From Methylomonas subterranea (lineage in GTDB: Bacteria; Pseudomonadota; Gammaproteobacteria; Methylococcales; Methylomonadaceae), in NCBI RefSeq assembly GCF_024505185.1, contig NZ_JANIBJ010000030.1, forward strand, positions 1-56,414: a stretch of DNA of 56,414 nt, written 5' to 3'. Both the position numbers and the translations under genes were made by a program. This document shows positions 7,867 to 15,280 of the stretch, in pieces (position 1 is the first letter of the stretch; every line of letters starts with the position of its first letter). Below the pieces are notes generated by a model, which saw only the letters and a program-made list of their open reading frames with translations, was not told the DNA's origin and searched no databases.

Positions 7867-8577
7867 ATGACTACCAGCCAGCACACGCTCGATACACCCG
7901 CCAGCCATGCGCGTAAAAAAACCAACGGCGGCTATTTGTTTTTACCCCGCCGGCTATCGCGCGGGGCTTTTTTAAAGTGGCTGCGCCGCACCCATGCCTG
8001 GCTAGGGCTGTGGGGCGCCGCATTGGGTTTGTTGTTCGGATTTACCGGCATATTGCTGAACCACCGCGACATTCTGAAAATCCCCATCGGCAGGATGCGG
8101 CAAACCGAAATCCAGCTGGCCCTGCCGGAACCAAGACCGGCTGACGCCAGGGCCATGGCGGTCTGGCTGGGACAAAGCCTGCGGATCGATACCGCCCGGG
8201 CCAGAATCAAACAAGAACCCGCCAAGGAGGTTATTTGGCAAAACCAAACCCTGCAACAGCCCGCGTCATGGAACATCACGTTGCGCAGCCCCAGCCGCCT
8301 GCTGTCCGCCGAATATTGGGAAGGCAACGCCTTCGTCAGCGTCAAGCAAGGCAATGCCAATTTGCTGCAGACCTTGAACAATCTGCATATGGGTACCGGC
8401 ATGGGCATGGGTTGGGTGTTACTGGTCGATACCTTGGCCGGGGCACTGCTGCTGTTGAGCATGACCGGCATCCTGCTGTGGACGCGCCTGCACGGGCCGC
8501 GGCTGGCGGCGGCCGGCCTGGGGCTGGGCTCGCTGAGTCTGTCGCTGTTTTTCGCCCTGACCGCCATTAACGGGTAA
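7867..8577 (+). CDS. PepSY-associated membrane protein of the iron operon
   Basis: A 236-residue inner-membrane protein. A basic N-terminus is followed by a membrane helix at about 44-64 (HAWLGLWGAALGLLFGFTGI) with the typical PepSY start (RRTHAWLGL...GILLNH), a periplasmic region of about 110 residues, a second hydrophobic segment (LVDTLAGALLLLSMTGILLW) and a third near the C-terminus. PepSY_TM proteins are commonly found next to siderophore receptors and some act as ferric-siderophore reductases; His residues in the helices (R-T-H, N-H, L-H-M) could bind haem. It starts 20 bases after the receptor and ends three bases before the hydroxylase. Confidence 0.85.
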   Translation: MTTSQHTLDTPASHARKKTNGGYLFLPRRLSRGAFLKWLRRTHAWLGLWGAALGLLFGFTGILLNHRDILKIPIGRMRQTEIQLALPEPRPADARAMAVWLGQSLRIDTARARIKQEPAKEVIWQNQTLQQPASWNITLRSPSRLLSAEYWEGNAFVSVKQGNANLLQTLNNLHMGTGMGMGWVLLVDTLAGALLLLSMTGILLWTRLHGPRLAAAGLGLGSLSLSLFFALTAING

Positions 8578-8580
8578 CGC

Positions 8581-9264
8581 ATGTTGATAGAAATCCCCAA
8601 GGTACTTTCCCCCAACGAACTCGAGCAAGCGCGGCAATTATTGGCAACCGCTCCCTGGACGGACGGCCGCATCACCGCCGGCAGCCAATCTGCACAGGTC
8701 AAAAACAATCTGCAGTTGCCGGAGGATGCGCCGCAGAGCCAACAGTTGCGCAGCCTGCTGCTGGCGGCCTTAAACCGCAACGCGCTATTTCTGTCCGCCG
8801 CCTTGCCGAAGCGGATTTACCCGCCCCTGTTTAACCGCTATGCCGGCCCTCGCAATACCTTCGGCAACCACATCGACAACGCCATCCGTTATTGCGCGGA
8901 GAGCGGCCAGCGCGTGCGCACCGATTTATCGGCGACGATTTTTCTGGCCGACCCGGACAGTTACGACGGCGGCGAACTGGTGATCGAGGATACCTACGGC
9001 GAACATGCGGTCAAACTGGCGGCCGGCGACATGGTGCTGTATCCTGGCTCCAGCCTGCATCGGGTAGAACCCGTCAGCCGCGGTGCCCGGCTGGCGTCGT
9101 TTTTCTGGCTGGAAAGCATGGTACGGGAAACCGAACGCCGCCGGCTGTTGTTCGAAATGGACATGGCGATTCTGGAACTGCGCTCGACGCAAGGCGACAA
9201 CCAAACCACCGTCAATCTGACCGGCTGTTACCACAACCTGTTAAGAATGTGGGCGGACAGCTAA
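8581..9264 (+). CDS. PKHD-type Fe(II)/2-oxoglutarate hydroxylase (PiuC/YbiX family)
   Basis: A 227-residue dioxygenase with the double-stranded beta-helix iron site visible: HxD in [10 protein letters not shown] (about residues 99-101), distal His in [13 protein letters not shown], and the 2-oxoglutarate-binding Arg in [11 protein letters not shown]. Length matches the family (about 225). Homologues piuC and ybiX sit beside catecholate receptors; the natural substrate is not firmly known. It is the last gene of the Fur-controlled operon. Only three bases separate it from the PepSY gene, so coupled expression is expected. Confidence 0.92.
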   Translation: MLIEIPKVLSPNELEQARQLLATAPWTDGRITAGSQSAQVKNNLQLPEDAPQSQQLRSLLLAALNRNALFLSAALPKRIYPPLFNRYAGPRNTFGNHIDNAIRYCAESGQRVRTDLSATIFLADPDSYDGGELVIEDTYGEHAVKLAAGDMVLYPGSSLHRVEPVSRGARLASFFWLESMVRETERRRLLFEMDMAILELRSTQGDNQTTVNLTGCYHNLLRMWADS

Positions 9265-9319
9265 GCGGCCTGCATCGACAACCCTTTTTTTAACCGCTTT
9301 AGCACAATCGCCAACGAGC

Positions 9320-9356
9320 ATTGCGCCGAACAAATTAACTCAACATGCGGCGCAAT
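9320..9356. repeat. Inverted repeat between convergent genes
   Basis: ATTGCGCCG (9320-9328) and CGGCGCAAT (9348-9356) are perfectly complementary with a 19-base loop. It lies between the convergent ends of the iron operon and the AGCS transporter and may help terminate both, although no T-run follows on either strand. Confidence 0.5.
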
Positions 9357-9402
9357 ACGGCTATCGCCTACTGGCGCCCCACGGATTGGAGCTTGCGGCC
9401 TT

Positions 9403-10734
9403 TTATTCCTTAACGTCACTAAAATAGCGATCGGTCTCCTGCTTGACGACTTTTGACAGCATTAGTAGCCCGATCAGGTTGGGTAGCGCCATCATGCCGT
9501 TCATCAGGTCGGAAAAGTTCCAGACGAACTCCAGTTCCATCATCGCCCCGACGATCACGGTGGCAATGAAGGCAATCCGGTACACCCGGATGGCCCTGGA
9601 GCCGAACAGGTATTCAATGGCCTTTTCGCCGTAATAATTCCAGCCGATCAGAGTGGAATAGGCGAATACGGCGGTGGCCAGGGCGACCAGTATTTCGCCG
9701 CCGACACCCAGGGTTTCGGCAAAGCTGGCACTGGTCAGGCGGCCGGCGGCGACACCTTGAGTCCAGGAGTCGGCGGTCAGAATCACCAGCGCGGTAATGC
9801 TGCAAACCAGCAGGGTGTCGATGAAGGTTTGGGTCATGCTGACCAGGGCCTGCTTCACCGGTTCGCTGGTGCGGGCGGCGGCGGCCGCAATCGGCGCGGA
9901 ACCCAGGCCGGACTCGTTGGAAAACACCCCGCGCGCTATGCCGAAGCGCATCGCCGCCGCCACGCCGGCGCCGGCAAAACCGCCGCTGGCCGCGGCCGGC
10001 GAAAAGGCGTGACCGAAAATCAATCCGAAGGCGGCGGGAATTTCGCCGGCGTTCAACGCCAACACCGTCAGCGCCGAGCCGACGTAACCCACTATCATTA
10101 ACGGCACCAGCACCGAGGTAAATTTACCTATCGAGCGGATGCCGCCCAGGATTACCAGCGCGGTCAAGGTCATCAATACCAAGCCGGTGACCCAGGGCTC
10201 GACGGCGAACGTGGCCTGAAAAATCTTGGCGGTGGAATTGGCCTGAGTCATGTTGCCGATGCCGAAGGTGGCCAACGCGGTGAACAGCGCGAACAACCAG
10301 CCCAGCTTGGGCAGGTTTGCCCCCTTGGCCAGATAGTACATAGGTCCGCCACGCATGCCGTGTTCGCCTCTTTCCCGGTATTTGACCGCCAATACCGCCT
10401 CGGAGTATTTGGTCACCATACCGACCAAGCCGGTCATCCACATCCAGAACACCGCCCCCGGCCCGCCCAAGGTAATCGCCGTGGCCACGCCGACGATGTT
10501 GCCGATGCCGACCGTCGCCGCCAATGCGGTCATCAACGCGGCAAAATGACTGATATCGCCGGCATGGCCGTGGTCTTTATGAAAAATCAGCCGAAACGCC
10601 AGCGGCAGCGTCCGAAACTGCAGGCCGCGCAGCAGCACCGTCAGATACAGGCCGGTACCGACCAGCAACGCCAGCATCGGCGGCCCCCAAACCCAAGCGG
10701 ACAAGGTGGCGACTAGCGTTTCGAGGGCTTGCAT
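9403..10734 (-). CDS. AGCS family sodium:alanine/amino-acid symporter
   Basis: A multi-helix inner-membrane carrier that imports alanine, glycine or similar amino acids with Na+. The 443-residue form from ATG 10734 ([19 protein letters not shown]) is the natural start; the longer open frame upstream reads through repeat DNA. Family signatures are clear: [75 protein letters not shown] and [19 protein letters not shown]. About ten to eleven hydrophobic segments fit the fold. It is monocistronic. Confidence 0.93.
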   Translation of the reverse strand: MQALETLVATLSAWVWGPPMLALLVGTGLYLTVLLRGLQFRTLPLAFRLIFHKDHGHAGDISHFAALMTALAATVGIGNIVGVATAITLGGPGAVFWMWMTGLVGMVTKYSEAVLAVKYRERGEHGMRGGPMYYLAKGANLPKLGWLFALFTALATFGIGNMTQANSTAKIFQATFAVEPWVTGLVLMTLTALVILGGIRSIGKFTSVLVPLMIVGYVGSALTVLALNAGEIPAAFGLIFGHAFSPAAASGGFAGAGVAAAMRFGIARGVFSNESGLGSAPIAAAAARTSEPVKQALVSMTQTFIDTLLVCSITALVILTADSWTQGVAAGRLTSASFAETLGVGGEILVALATAVFAYSTLIGWNYYGEKAIEYLFGSRAIRVYRIAFIATVIVGAMMELEFVWNFSDLMNGMMALPNLIGLLMLSKVVKQETDRYFSDVKE

Positions 10735-10840
10735 GGGCGGTACTCCGGGAAGATTAAATGATTGCTGGAAGCTTAAATTACAGTGGCAGCGGAGAATGTA
10801 AAACATATACCTTTCGAACCTCAAACTTCGGCGCATCCGC

Positions 10841-10871
10841 CCCTCGCCTCCCGGAAGGGATGGAGCGAGGG
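10841..10871. repeat. Degenerate copy of the CTCCC..GGGAG intergenic repeat
   Basis: CCCTCGC (10841-10847) and GCGAGGG (10865-10871) flank a CTCCCGGAAGGGA core. It resembles the repeats at 12249-12350 and 20387-20486 and lies upstream of the AGCS gene. Confidence 0.5.
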
Positions 10872-10980
10872 AATTAAAAACCGAAATTTGCAACGCGATG
10901 ACTATAACAGCCGCGACCAACCGGATTCCAGCTTACAGGGACGGGCCCGATGGCGTCAAAGCTTTAACCGCTGGCTCAGC

Positions 10981-13788
10981 CTAACGCTCATGAAACCTGC
11001 GCATCGCCCCGGCAAATGAAAGACAATCTCGTGGGAGCGACGCACAGTCGCGATGTTGGCCTTGCGAATCGCGACTATGCGTCGCTCCTACCATGACTTT
11101 CAGAGTAACGTTCATGAAGGCTAGGCATCGCCCCGGCAAATGAAAGTAGTGCAGCTGGGCACGGTTCCTCGCCGGACAGGACGCCGTAAATACGTCCGTG
11201 TAGGCTCGACGGCAGCATCCTTGCTGCCGACGCCTGTCCAACAAGCAACCGTACCCGCTCGATTTTTTACTTTCAGAGTAATAAACCTGCATGCTGTCCA
11301 AGTCATGCTTGAGCTGTTCCAGCAAGGCCGGGTCGGAGCTTTCCTGCAAACTGGTGGCGTCGTAATAAGGTTTGAAGGCGCGATAAATGTCTTCGGCTTC
11401 ATTGACAAAATCCAGCACAAACGGCGCTTCCTTACCCGGCAGCATGCGATTCAGGCGCGACAGGGTTTGCACCGCCTGCACACCATCCAAACGCTTATCG
11501 ACATACATCGCCATCAACTTCGGCTGATCGAAGCCGGTTTGGTACTTGTTGGCCACCAGCAGCACTTGATAATCGGGTGAATTAAAACACTCCGGCAATT
11601 GCTTTTCGCTGATCGCTTTACCGGTCACACTGTCGACGTTCATGCCCGGTTCGGTATATTCCTGCCCGGTTTCTGGATCGAGCAGCGTGCCGCTAAACGC
11701 TACCAAGGGCTGTATATCGTGATAACCGTGTTGCTCGATATAAGCCTGAAATGCCTGCATGTATTTGACGGCGTGCAGGCGTGAACCGGTCACCACCATC
11801 GCCTTGGCTTGGCCGCCCAAATGATGTTTAACGTGGTTGCGAAAATGTTCGACGATGATTTCGATTTTTTGCGAAATATTGGTCGGATGCAGCACCAGAA
11901 ATTTGGCTAAAGCCCGCGCCGCCTTTTTCTTCGGCAGGTTCGGGTCTTCCTGCATGGCCTTGACCAGCTTGAAATAGGTTTTGTAGGTCGTGTAATTCCG
12001 CAACACGTCCAGGATAAAGCCTTCCTCGATGGCCTGGCGCATGCTGTACAGATGAAATGGCTCCGGCTTGCCTGTGTGACCGACACGACCGAACAACTCC
12101 AAGGTCTTGCCCTTGGGTGTGGCGGTGTAGGCGAAAAAGCTGATATTAGGTTGGCGGCCGCGCGAGGCCATGACCTGATTCAAACGGTCTTCCCAATCCG
12201 GTTCTTCTGTTTCACCTGATTCCCGTTTACCCGAGCCATACAAGACGGTTCCTTCTACCTCCGGGAGAAGGTTAGGATGAGGGGATATAAAACTAGACGT
12301 TGGTTGGTTGTCTCCCCTCACCCCAGCCCTCTCCCGGAGGGAGAGGGAGCTTTCCGCATCGATTTCAGAACGATCAACAGGAGACGATCTGCCCAAAATT
12401 GATTTGAGTTCTCTGGCGGTTTCACCGGTTTGCGACGAATGCGCTTCATCGACAATCACTGCATAACGCCGCTTGGCTATCTCCTGTTCCCAGGCTTTGG
12501 CTTGTTCCGTTGGGGAAAACGTAGGGGCGAAAGATTTTTCGCCCCTACTGTCGATCTCCGCCGTATGCAATAAGCCGCGCAACACAAACGGAAACTTCTG
12601 CAAGGTGGTAATCACAATCTTGGTGCCGTCGATCAGCGCCGCCGCCAACTGCTTTGAATCCTGATCGATGGCCTTGACCACCCCTTGCGCGTGTTCGATT
12701 TGATAAATGGCATCCTGCAATTGCCTGTCCAACACTTGCCGGTCGGTAATCACAATCACGCAATCGAACAGCTTGCGATCGTTGCCGTCATGCAAATTGG
12801 CCAGACGATGCGACAACCAGGAAATCGAATTGGTCTTGCCGCTGCCGGCTGAATGCTGGATCAGATAATTCTGACCTGGGCCTTCCAATTGCGCGGCAGC
12901 GACCAGTCGCCGGATCGCATCGAGCTGGTGATAGCGCGGAAAAATCACCGCTTCTTTTTGCAGCAAGCGACTGCCGCCCTTGCCGTCTTCGACTTTCTCT
13001 TCCTTGCGCTCGATGAAAATAAAATTACCGAGAATGTCCAGAAACTGCTCGCGCTCCAGCACTTCTTCCCAGAAATAACCGCTGCGGTAACCGGACGCAT
13101 GCTGCGGGTTGCCCGCCCCGCAAACCACTTCGCCGGGGTGGCTGCCGCGATTGAAGGGCAGGAAAAAGGTCTTTTTGCCCACCAGTCGGGTAGTCATGTG
13201 GACTTCGTCCGGATCGGCGGCAAAATGCACCAACGCCCGCTGTTTAAACTCAAACAACGGCGCGCGCGGATTACGATCATTGCGGTATTGCTGCACCGCA
13301 TTCCGCCAGTTTTGCCCGGTCCACGGATTTTTCAGCTCGCAAGTCGCCACCGGCAAACCGTTGATCGCAAACAGCATATCCAGCGTGCTGTGATCGCCCG
13401 GATGGCACGGCAGCTGCCGCGTTACCGTCAGCCGGTTTTGTTGATAGTTTGCCAGCACCTCGGTATTCAAGCCCTGCGCCGGTTTGAAATAGGCCAGCCG
13501 GAAGGTTTTGCCGTAAAACTTGAAACCGTGGCGCAATACATGCAACGAGCCTTTAATCGCCAGTTCCCTGACCAGATCCTTGATCAGCAGGCTTTGCAGA
13601 TTAGCGCCATGCTGTTCGTGCATGCCGTCCCAAAGTGGCTTTTGGGTGGCGGCGATAAAATTGAGAATTTGCGCCGGGAATAAAGCCAGTTCCTTGTCCC
13701 ACTCTTTTACGGAACCCGCTTGCCAGCCTTTGGCTAACAGCATTTGCTCAATGTAGCTTTCGAAAGCCTTTTCGCTGGTTTGACTCAT
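10981..13788 (-). CDS. hsdR: Type I restriction enzyme subunit HsdR (system 1), altered by repeats and 3'-truncated
   Basis: HsdR is the ATP-driven translocase/nuclease of type I restriction. The N-terminal nuclease motif (D and ELK in LDMLFAINGLPVATCELKNP, about 137-153), Walker A (GSGKT, 315-319), DEAH box (VIVDEAHSSQTGE, about 445) and later helicase motifs (FFAYTATPKG; TGFDQPKLMAMYVDKRLDG; VQTLSRLNRM) are present. Three repeat intrusions are read in frame: a 28-bp palindrome giving SRGEKSFAPT (about 414-423); a REP pair giving SLSLRERAGVRG...SPHPNLLPE (about 480-512); and the last 100 residues (from YYSESKKSSGYG) are translated repeat DNA, replacing the normal C-terminal helical domain that docks to the methylase. 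The protein is probably not functional. ATG overlaps the transposase stop (ATGA). Confidence 0.85.
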   Translation of the reverse strand: MSQTSEKAFESYIEQMLLAKGWQAGSVKEWDKELALFPAQILNFIAATQKPLWDGMHEQHGANLQSLLIKDLVRELAIKGSLHVLRHGFKFYGKTFRLAYFKPAQGLNTEVLANYQQNRLTVTRQLPCHPGDHSTLDMLFAINGLPVATCELKNPWTGQNWRNAVQQYRNDRNPRAPLFEFKQRALVHFAADPDEVHMTTRLVGKKTFFLPFNRGSHPGEVVCGAGNPQHASGYRSGYFWEEVLEREQFLDILGNFIFIERKEEKVEDGKGGSRLLQKEAVIFPRYHQLDAIRRLVAAAQLEGPGQNYLIQHSAGSGKTNSISWLSHRLANLHDGNDRKLFDCVIVITDRQVLDRQLQDAIYQIEHAQGVVKAIDQDSKQLAAALIDGTKIVITTLQKFPFVLRGLLHTAEIDSRGEKSFAPTFSPTEQAKAWEQEIAKRRYAVIVDEAHSSQTGETARELKSILGRSSPVDRSEIDAESSLSLRERAGVRGDNQPTSSFISPHPNLLPEVEGTVLYGSGKRESGETEEPDWEDRLNQVMASRGRQPNISFFAYTATPKGKTLELFGRVGHTGKPEPFHLYSMRQAIEEGFILDVLRNYTTYKTYFKLVKAMQEDPNLPKKKAARALAKFLVLHPTNISQKIEIIVEHFRNHVKHHLGGQAKAMVVTGSRLHAVKYMQAFQAYIEQHGYHDIQPLVAFSGTLLDPETGQEYTEPGMNVDSVTGKAISEKQLPECFNSPDYQVLLVANKYQTGFDQPKLMAMYVDKRLDGVQAVQTLSRLNRMLPGKEAPFVLDFVNEAEDIYRAFKPYYDATSLQESSDPALLEQLKHDLDSMQVYYSESKKSSGYGCLLDRRRQQGCCRRAYTDVFTASCPARNRAQLHYFHLPGRCLAFMNVTLKVMVGATHSRDSQGQHRDCASLPRDCLSFAGAMRRFHER
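10982..11282. repeat. Composite of repeat elements replacing the hsdR 3' end
   Basis: Two copies of a GCATCGCCCCGGCAAATGAA element (10982-11022 and 11096-11142) flank a GTAG-headed palindrome (11031-11091; on the minus strand GTAGGAGCGACGC...). Next is another palindrome, GTAGGC...CGGCAGC/GCTGCCG (11200-11239), and a CTTTCAGAGTAA boundary at 11271-11282. Similar CTTTCAGA/CCCCGGCAAAT sequences occur at 28683-28755 and 56298-56406. Confidence 0.8.
12249..12350. repeat. REP-like inverted pair inside hsdR
   Basis: Two arms, each containing CTCCGGGAGA and a GTGAGGGGA or GATGAGGGGA tail, face each other in inverted orientation across about 30 bases. The element lies wholly inside the hsdR reading frame and is translated. 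A similar pair is at 20387-20486. Confidence 0.85.
12521..12548. repeat. GTAGGGGCGAA palindrome, copy in hsdR
   Basis: A 28-bp near-perfect palindrome (GTAGGGGCGAA...TTCGCCCCTAC, AT-rich centre). It is read on the minus strand as SRGEKSFAPT, about 25 residues before the DEAH box of HsdR. Confidence 0.9.
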
Positions 13789-14474
13789 GGTTTTTCACAA
13801 GGTGTAGGGGCGAAAGATTTTTCGCCCCTACCTGTGCCCCGGTTATTAATGTGCAAACTGTCTAGCTCCCATTGCGCAGGGTTATTGAGAATATATTCCC
13901 GAATCAGGTTTAATTGCTGCTCGTTGCGAACGATGTGCTCCCAATAATTGCGCTGCCAAACGGTTTGGATTTGAGTATTGTTTTTTGCCCATTTGCTGAC
14001 ACCAATTTTGAAACCCCGGATTATCGAACCCAGGGTTTTCGATGTGCCGCGAGGGCGTAGGGGCGAAAAATCTTTCGCCCCTACAATCCGCGAATGATGA
14101 TTCGCCCCTACTCCCCACGAACAATCATTTTCCCCCGCATTAATCACCAAAATTCCATGAACGTGATTGGGCATCACCACAAACGCATCGGATGCTACGT
14201 TTGGAAAATGTGCCGGTATTTCGTTCCAACAACATTCAACTACCCGGCCTAAATCATTCGCCACCATTGCACCATTCTGGATAGAGCCGAAGAAACAGGT
14301 TTTTTGATGCGTGCAAACGGTTACGAAATAAAAGCCCGCCTGAGCATAATCGTAATTTTTCAACCGAATCGAACGACGGTTTCCTTTGGGCTTGGTTTGT
14401 ACGGGCGAATCATCATTCGCCCCTACATATTGCGAATCGCTATTCGCCCCTACGAATTCTTCATCGTGGCTCAT
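13785..14474 (-). CDS. REP-associated tyrosine transposase (RAYT, Y1/HUH family)
   Basis: RAYTs are single-strand HUH nucleases related to IS200/IS605 transposases that act on REP palindromes. From ATG 14474 the 229-residue protein contains RRSIRLKNYDYAQAGFYFVT, the HUH motif in VVMPNHVHGILVIN, and the catalytic tyrosine context IREYILNNPAQW. Start: this ATG overlaps the hepT stop, and upstream in-frame ATGs lie inside hepT. Its TGA overlaps hsdR's ATG, so it is translated as an operon member. Five GTAGGGGCGAA-type palindromes (some degenerate) are embedded in its own coding sequence, giving VGANDDSPV, VGAKDFSPL and RGEKSFAPT near the N-terminus, middle and C-terminus. These insertions enlarge loops or ends and leave the catalytic motifs intact. 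Confidence 0.9.
   Translation of the reverse strand: MSHDEEFVGANSDSQYVGANDDSPVQTKPKGNRRSIRLKNYDYAQAGFYFVTVCTHQKTCFFGSIQNGAMVANDLGRVVECCWNEIPAHFPNVASDAFVVMPNHVHGILVINAGENDCSWGVGANHHSRIVGAKDFSPLRPRGTSKTLGSIIRGFKIGVSKWAKNNTQIQTVWQRNYWEHIVRNEQQLNLIREYILNNPAQWELDSLHINNRGTGRGEKSFAPTPCEKP
13804..13831. repeat. GTAGGGGCGAA palindrome, 3' end of the RAYT gene
   Basis: A perfect-type 28-bp copy in the last 20 codons of the transposase, read as RGEKSFAPT. Confidence 0.9.
14057..14111. repeat. Two adjacent GTAGGGGCGAA palindromes in the middle of the RAYT gene
   Basis: A full 28-bp copy (14057-14084), read as VGAKDFSPL, directly abuts a degenerate second copy (about 14084-14111, CGAATGATGATTCGCCCCTAC) read as VGANHHSRI. 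Confidence 0.85.
14399..14453. repeat. Two adjacent palindromes at the 5' end of the RAYT gene
   Basis: A full copy with centre CATCAT (14399-14426; one arm GTACGGGCGAA) adjoins a degenerate copy (14426-14453). They encode VGANSDSQYVGANDDSPV, preceding the conserved start of the transposase domain. Confidence 0.85.
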
Positions 14475-14895
14475 GAATATCCTTGGCATCGCGCAATAGC
14501 AATGCGCGGCTGTAATCCAGAAATTCGTCCAGATGCCGGGTGATGATGCTGACGGTAATCGGCAGATGCAATTGCTGATAATCATGCACGGCGATATTGC
14601 GAAAACCGACCATGTGCTTCAGCGACGCGGCCAAATCGGCAGTGATCCAGCCGCCGCGCGCCAGCAACTCGAACACGTCGCGGGCGCTTTGCGGCACGCC
14701 GAGTTTTTCGCGCCGAATCAGATGCTGGCCCATGTCCAGCGCCGCTTCGCAGGCACGTTGAATGTTTAAAATCGCCGCATCCTGGCGGGTGAAATCGCTG
14801 GCAAAGCCGTCCGGGTTGGCGGCGTATTCCTCGCGCGCCCGAGCCACGCAACGCTCGATGGTGGCGGCTTTGTTGATTAACACGTCATCGGCCAT
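14461..14895 (-). CDS. hepT: HepT-type HEPN toxin (DUF86)
   Basis: A 144-residue all-helical HEPN RNase toxin. The catalytic RX4HXY motif is visible as RNIAVHDY (about residues 108-115). In the studied HepT/MntA pair the tyrosine of this motif is AMPylated by the partner nucleotidyltransferase to silence the toxin. It starts 11 bases inside the end of the MntA gene and ends 14 bases after the transposase start, so all are translationally coupled. Location inside a type I restriction operon suggests a back-up defence or a stabilising toxin-antitoxin function. Confidence 0.9.
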   Translation of the reverse strand: MADDVLINKAATIERCVARAREEYAANPDGFASDFTRQDAAILNIQRACEAALDMGQHLIRREKLGVPQSARDVFELLARGGWITADLAASLKHMVGFRNIAVHDYQQLHLPITVSIITRHLDEFLDYSRALLLRDAKDIHEPR

Positions 14896-15280
14896 ACACG
14901 CTGCCTCCTTGGGAAATATCGGCTAACAGCCCGGCGCGGGCGCTATCCAGTTCAGTTTTTTCGCTCAAAATCGCCGCTTCGTACAGTGCCGCTTGCGCGT
15001 CGCGCGTCCACCAGCGTTGGCCCTGGGTAAGGATTTGGTATTGCATCACGGTCGAGGCCGCGCGCAGATCGAGCAAATCCACCGGACAGCCGGCTAGGTC
15101 GGACAGGTCGCCGGCCAGCGCCCACAATGTTTGCGGATCGGCGTAACCCGCCACCAATACCGCCAAATCCAGATCGCTATCCGGCCCGGCGGTGCCTTGA
15201 ATCCGGCTGCCGAAGGCATAAACCGCCAACACGTTGTCCAGTTCGGCGCGCAGCTTGGCGACGATGGCAGCGTTATTCAT
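14885..15280 (-). CDS. mntA: MntA-type nucleotidyltransferase antitoxin
   Basis: A 131-residue minimal nucleotidyltransferase. The family motif GS-x10-DxD is seen in VYAFGSRIQGTAGPDSDLDL (about residues 20-39), followed by a third acidic site in GCPVDLLDLRAA. The known antitoxin action is AMPylation of the HepT tyrosine. Its ATG overlaps the hsdS stop (ATGA) and its end overlaps hepT. All visible catalytic residues are intact, in contrast to the damaged restriction genes around it. Confidence 0.9.
   Translation of the reverse strand: MNNAAIVAKLRAELDNVLAVYAFGSRIQGTAGPDSDLDLAVLVAGYADPQTLWALAGDLSDLAGCPVDLLDLRAASTVMQYQILTQGQRWWTRDAQAALYEAAILSEKTELDSARAGLLADISQGGSVYGR

Noticed and set aside
9403-10920. 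Longer N-terminus for the AGCS transporter
   Set aside because: The extra 62 codons read through repeat DNA and a non-conserved leader; the family start [14 protein letters not shown] is at 10734.
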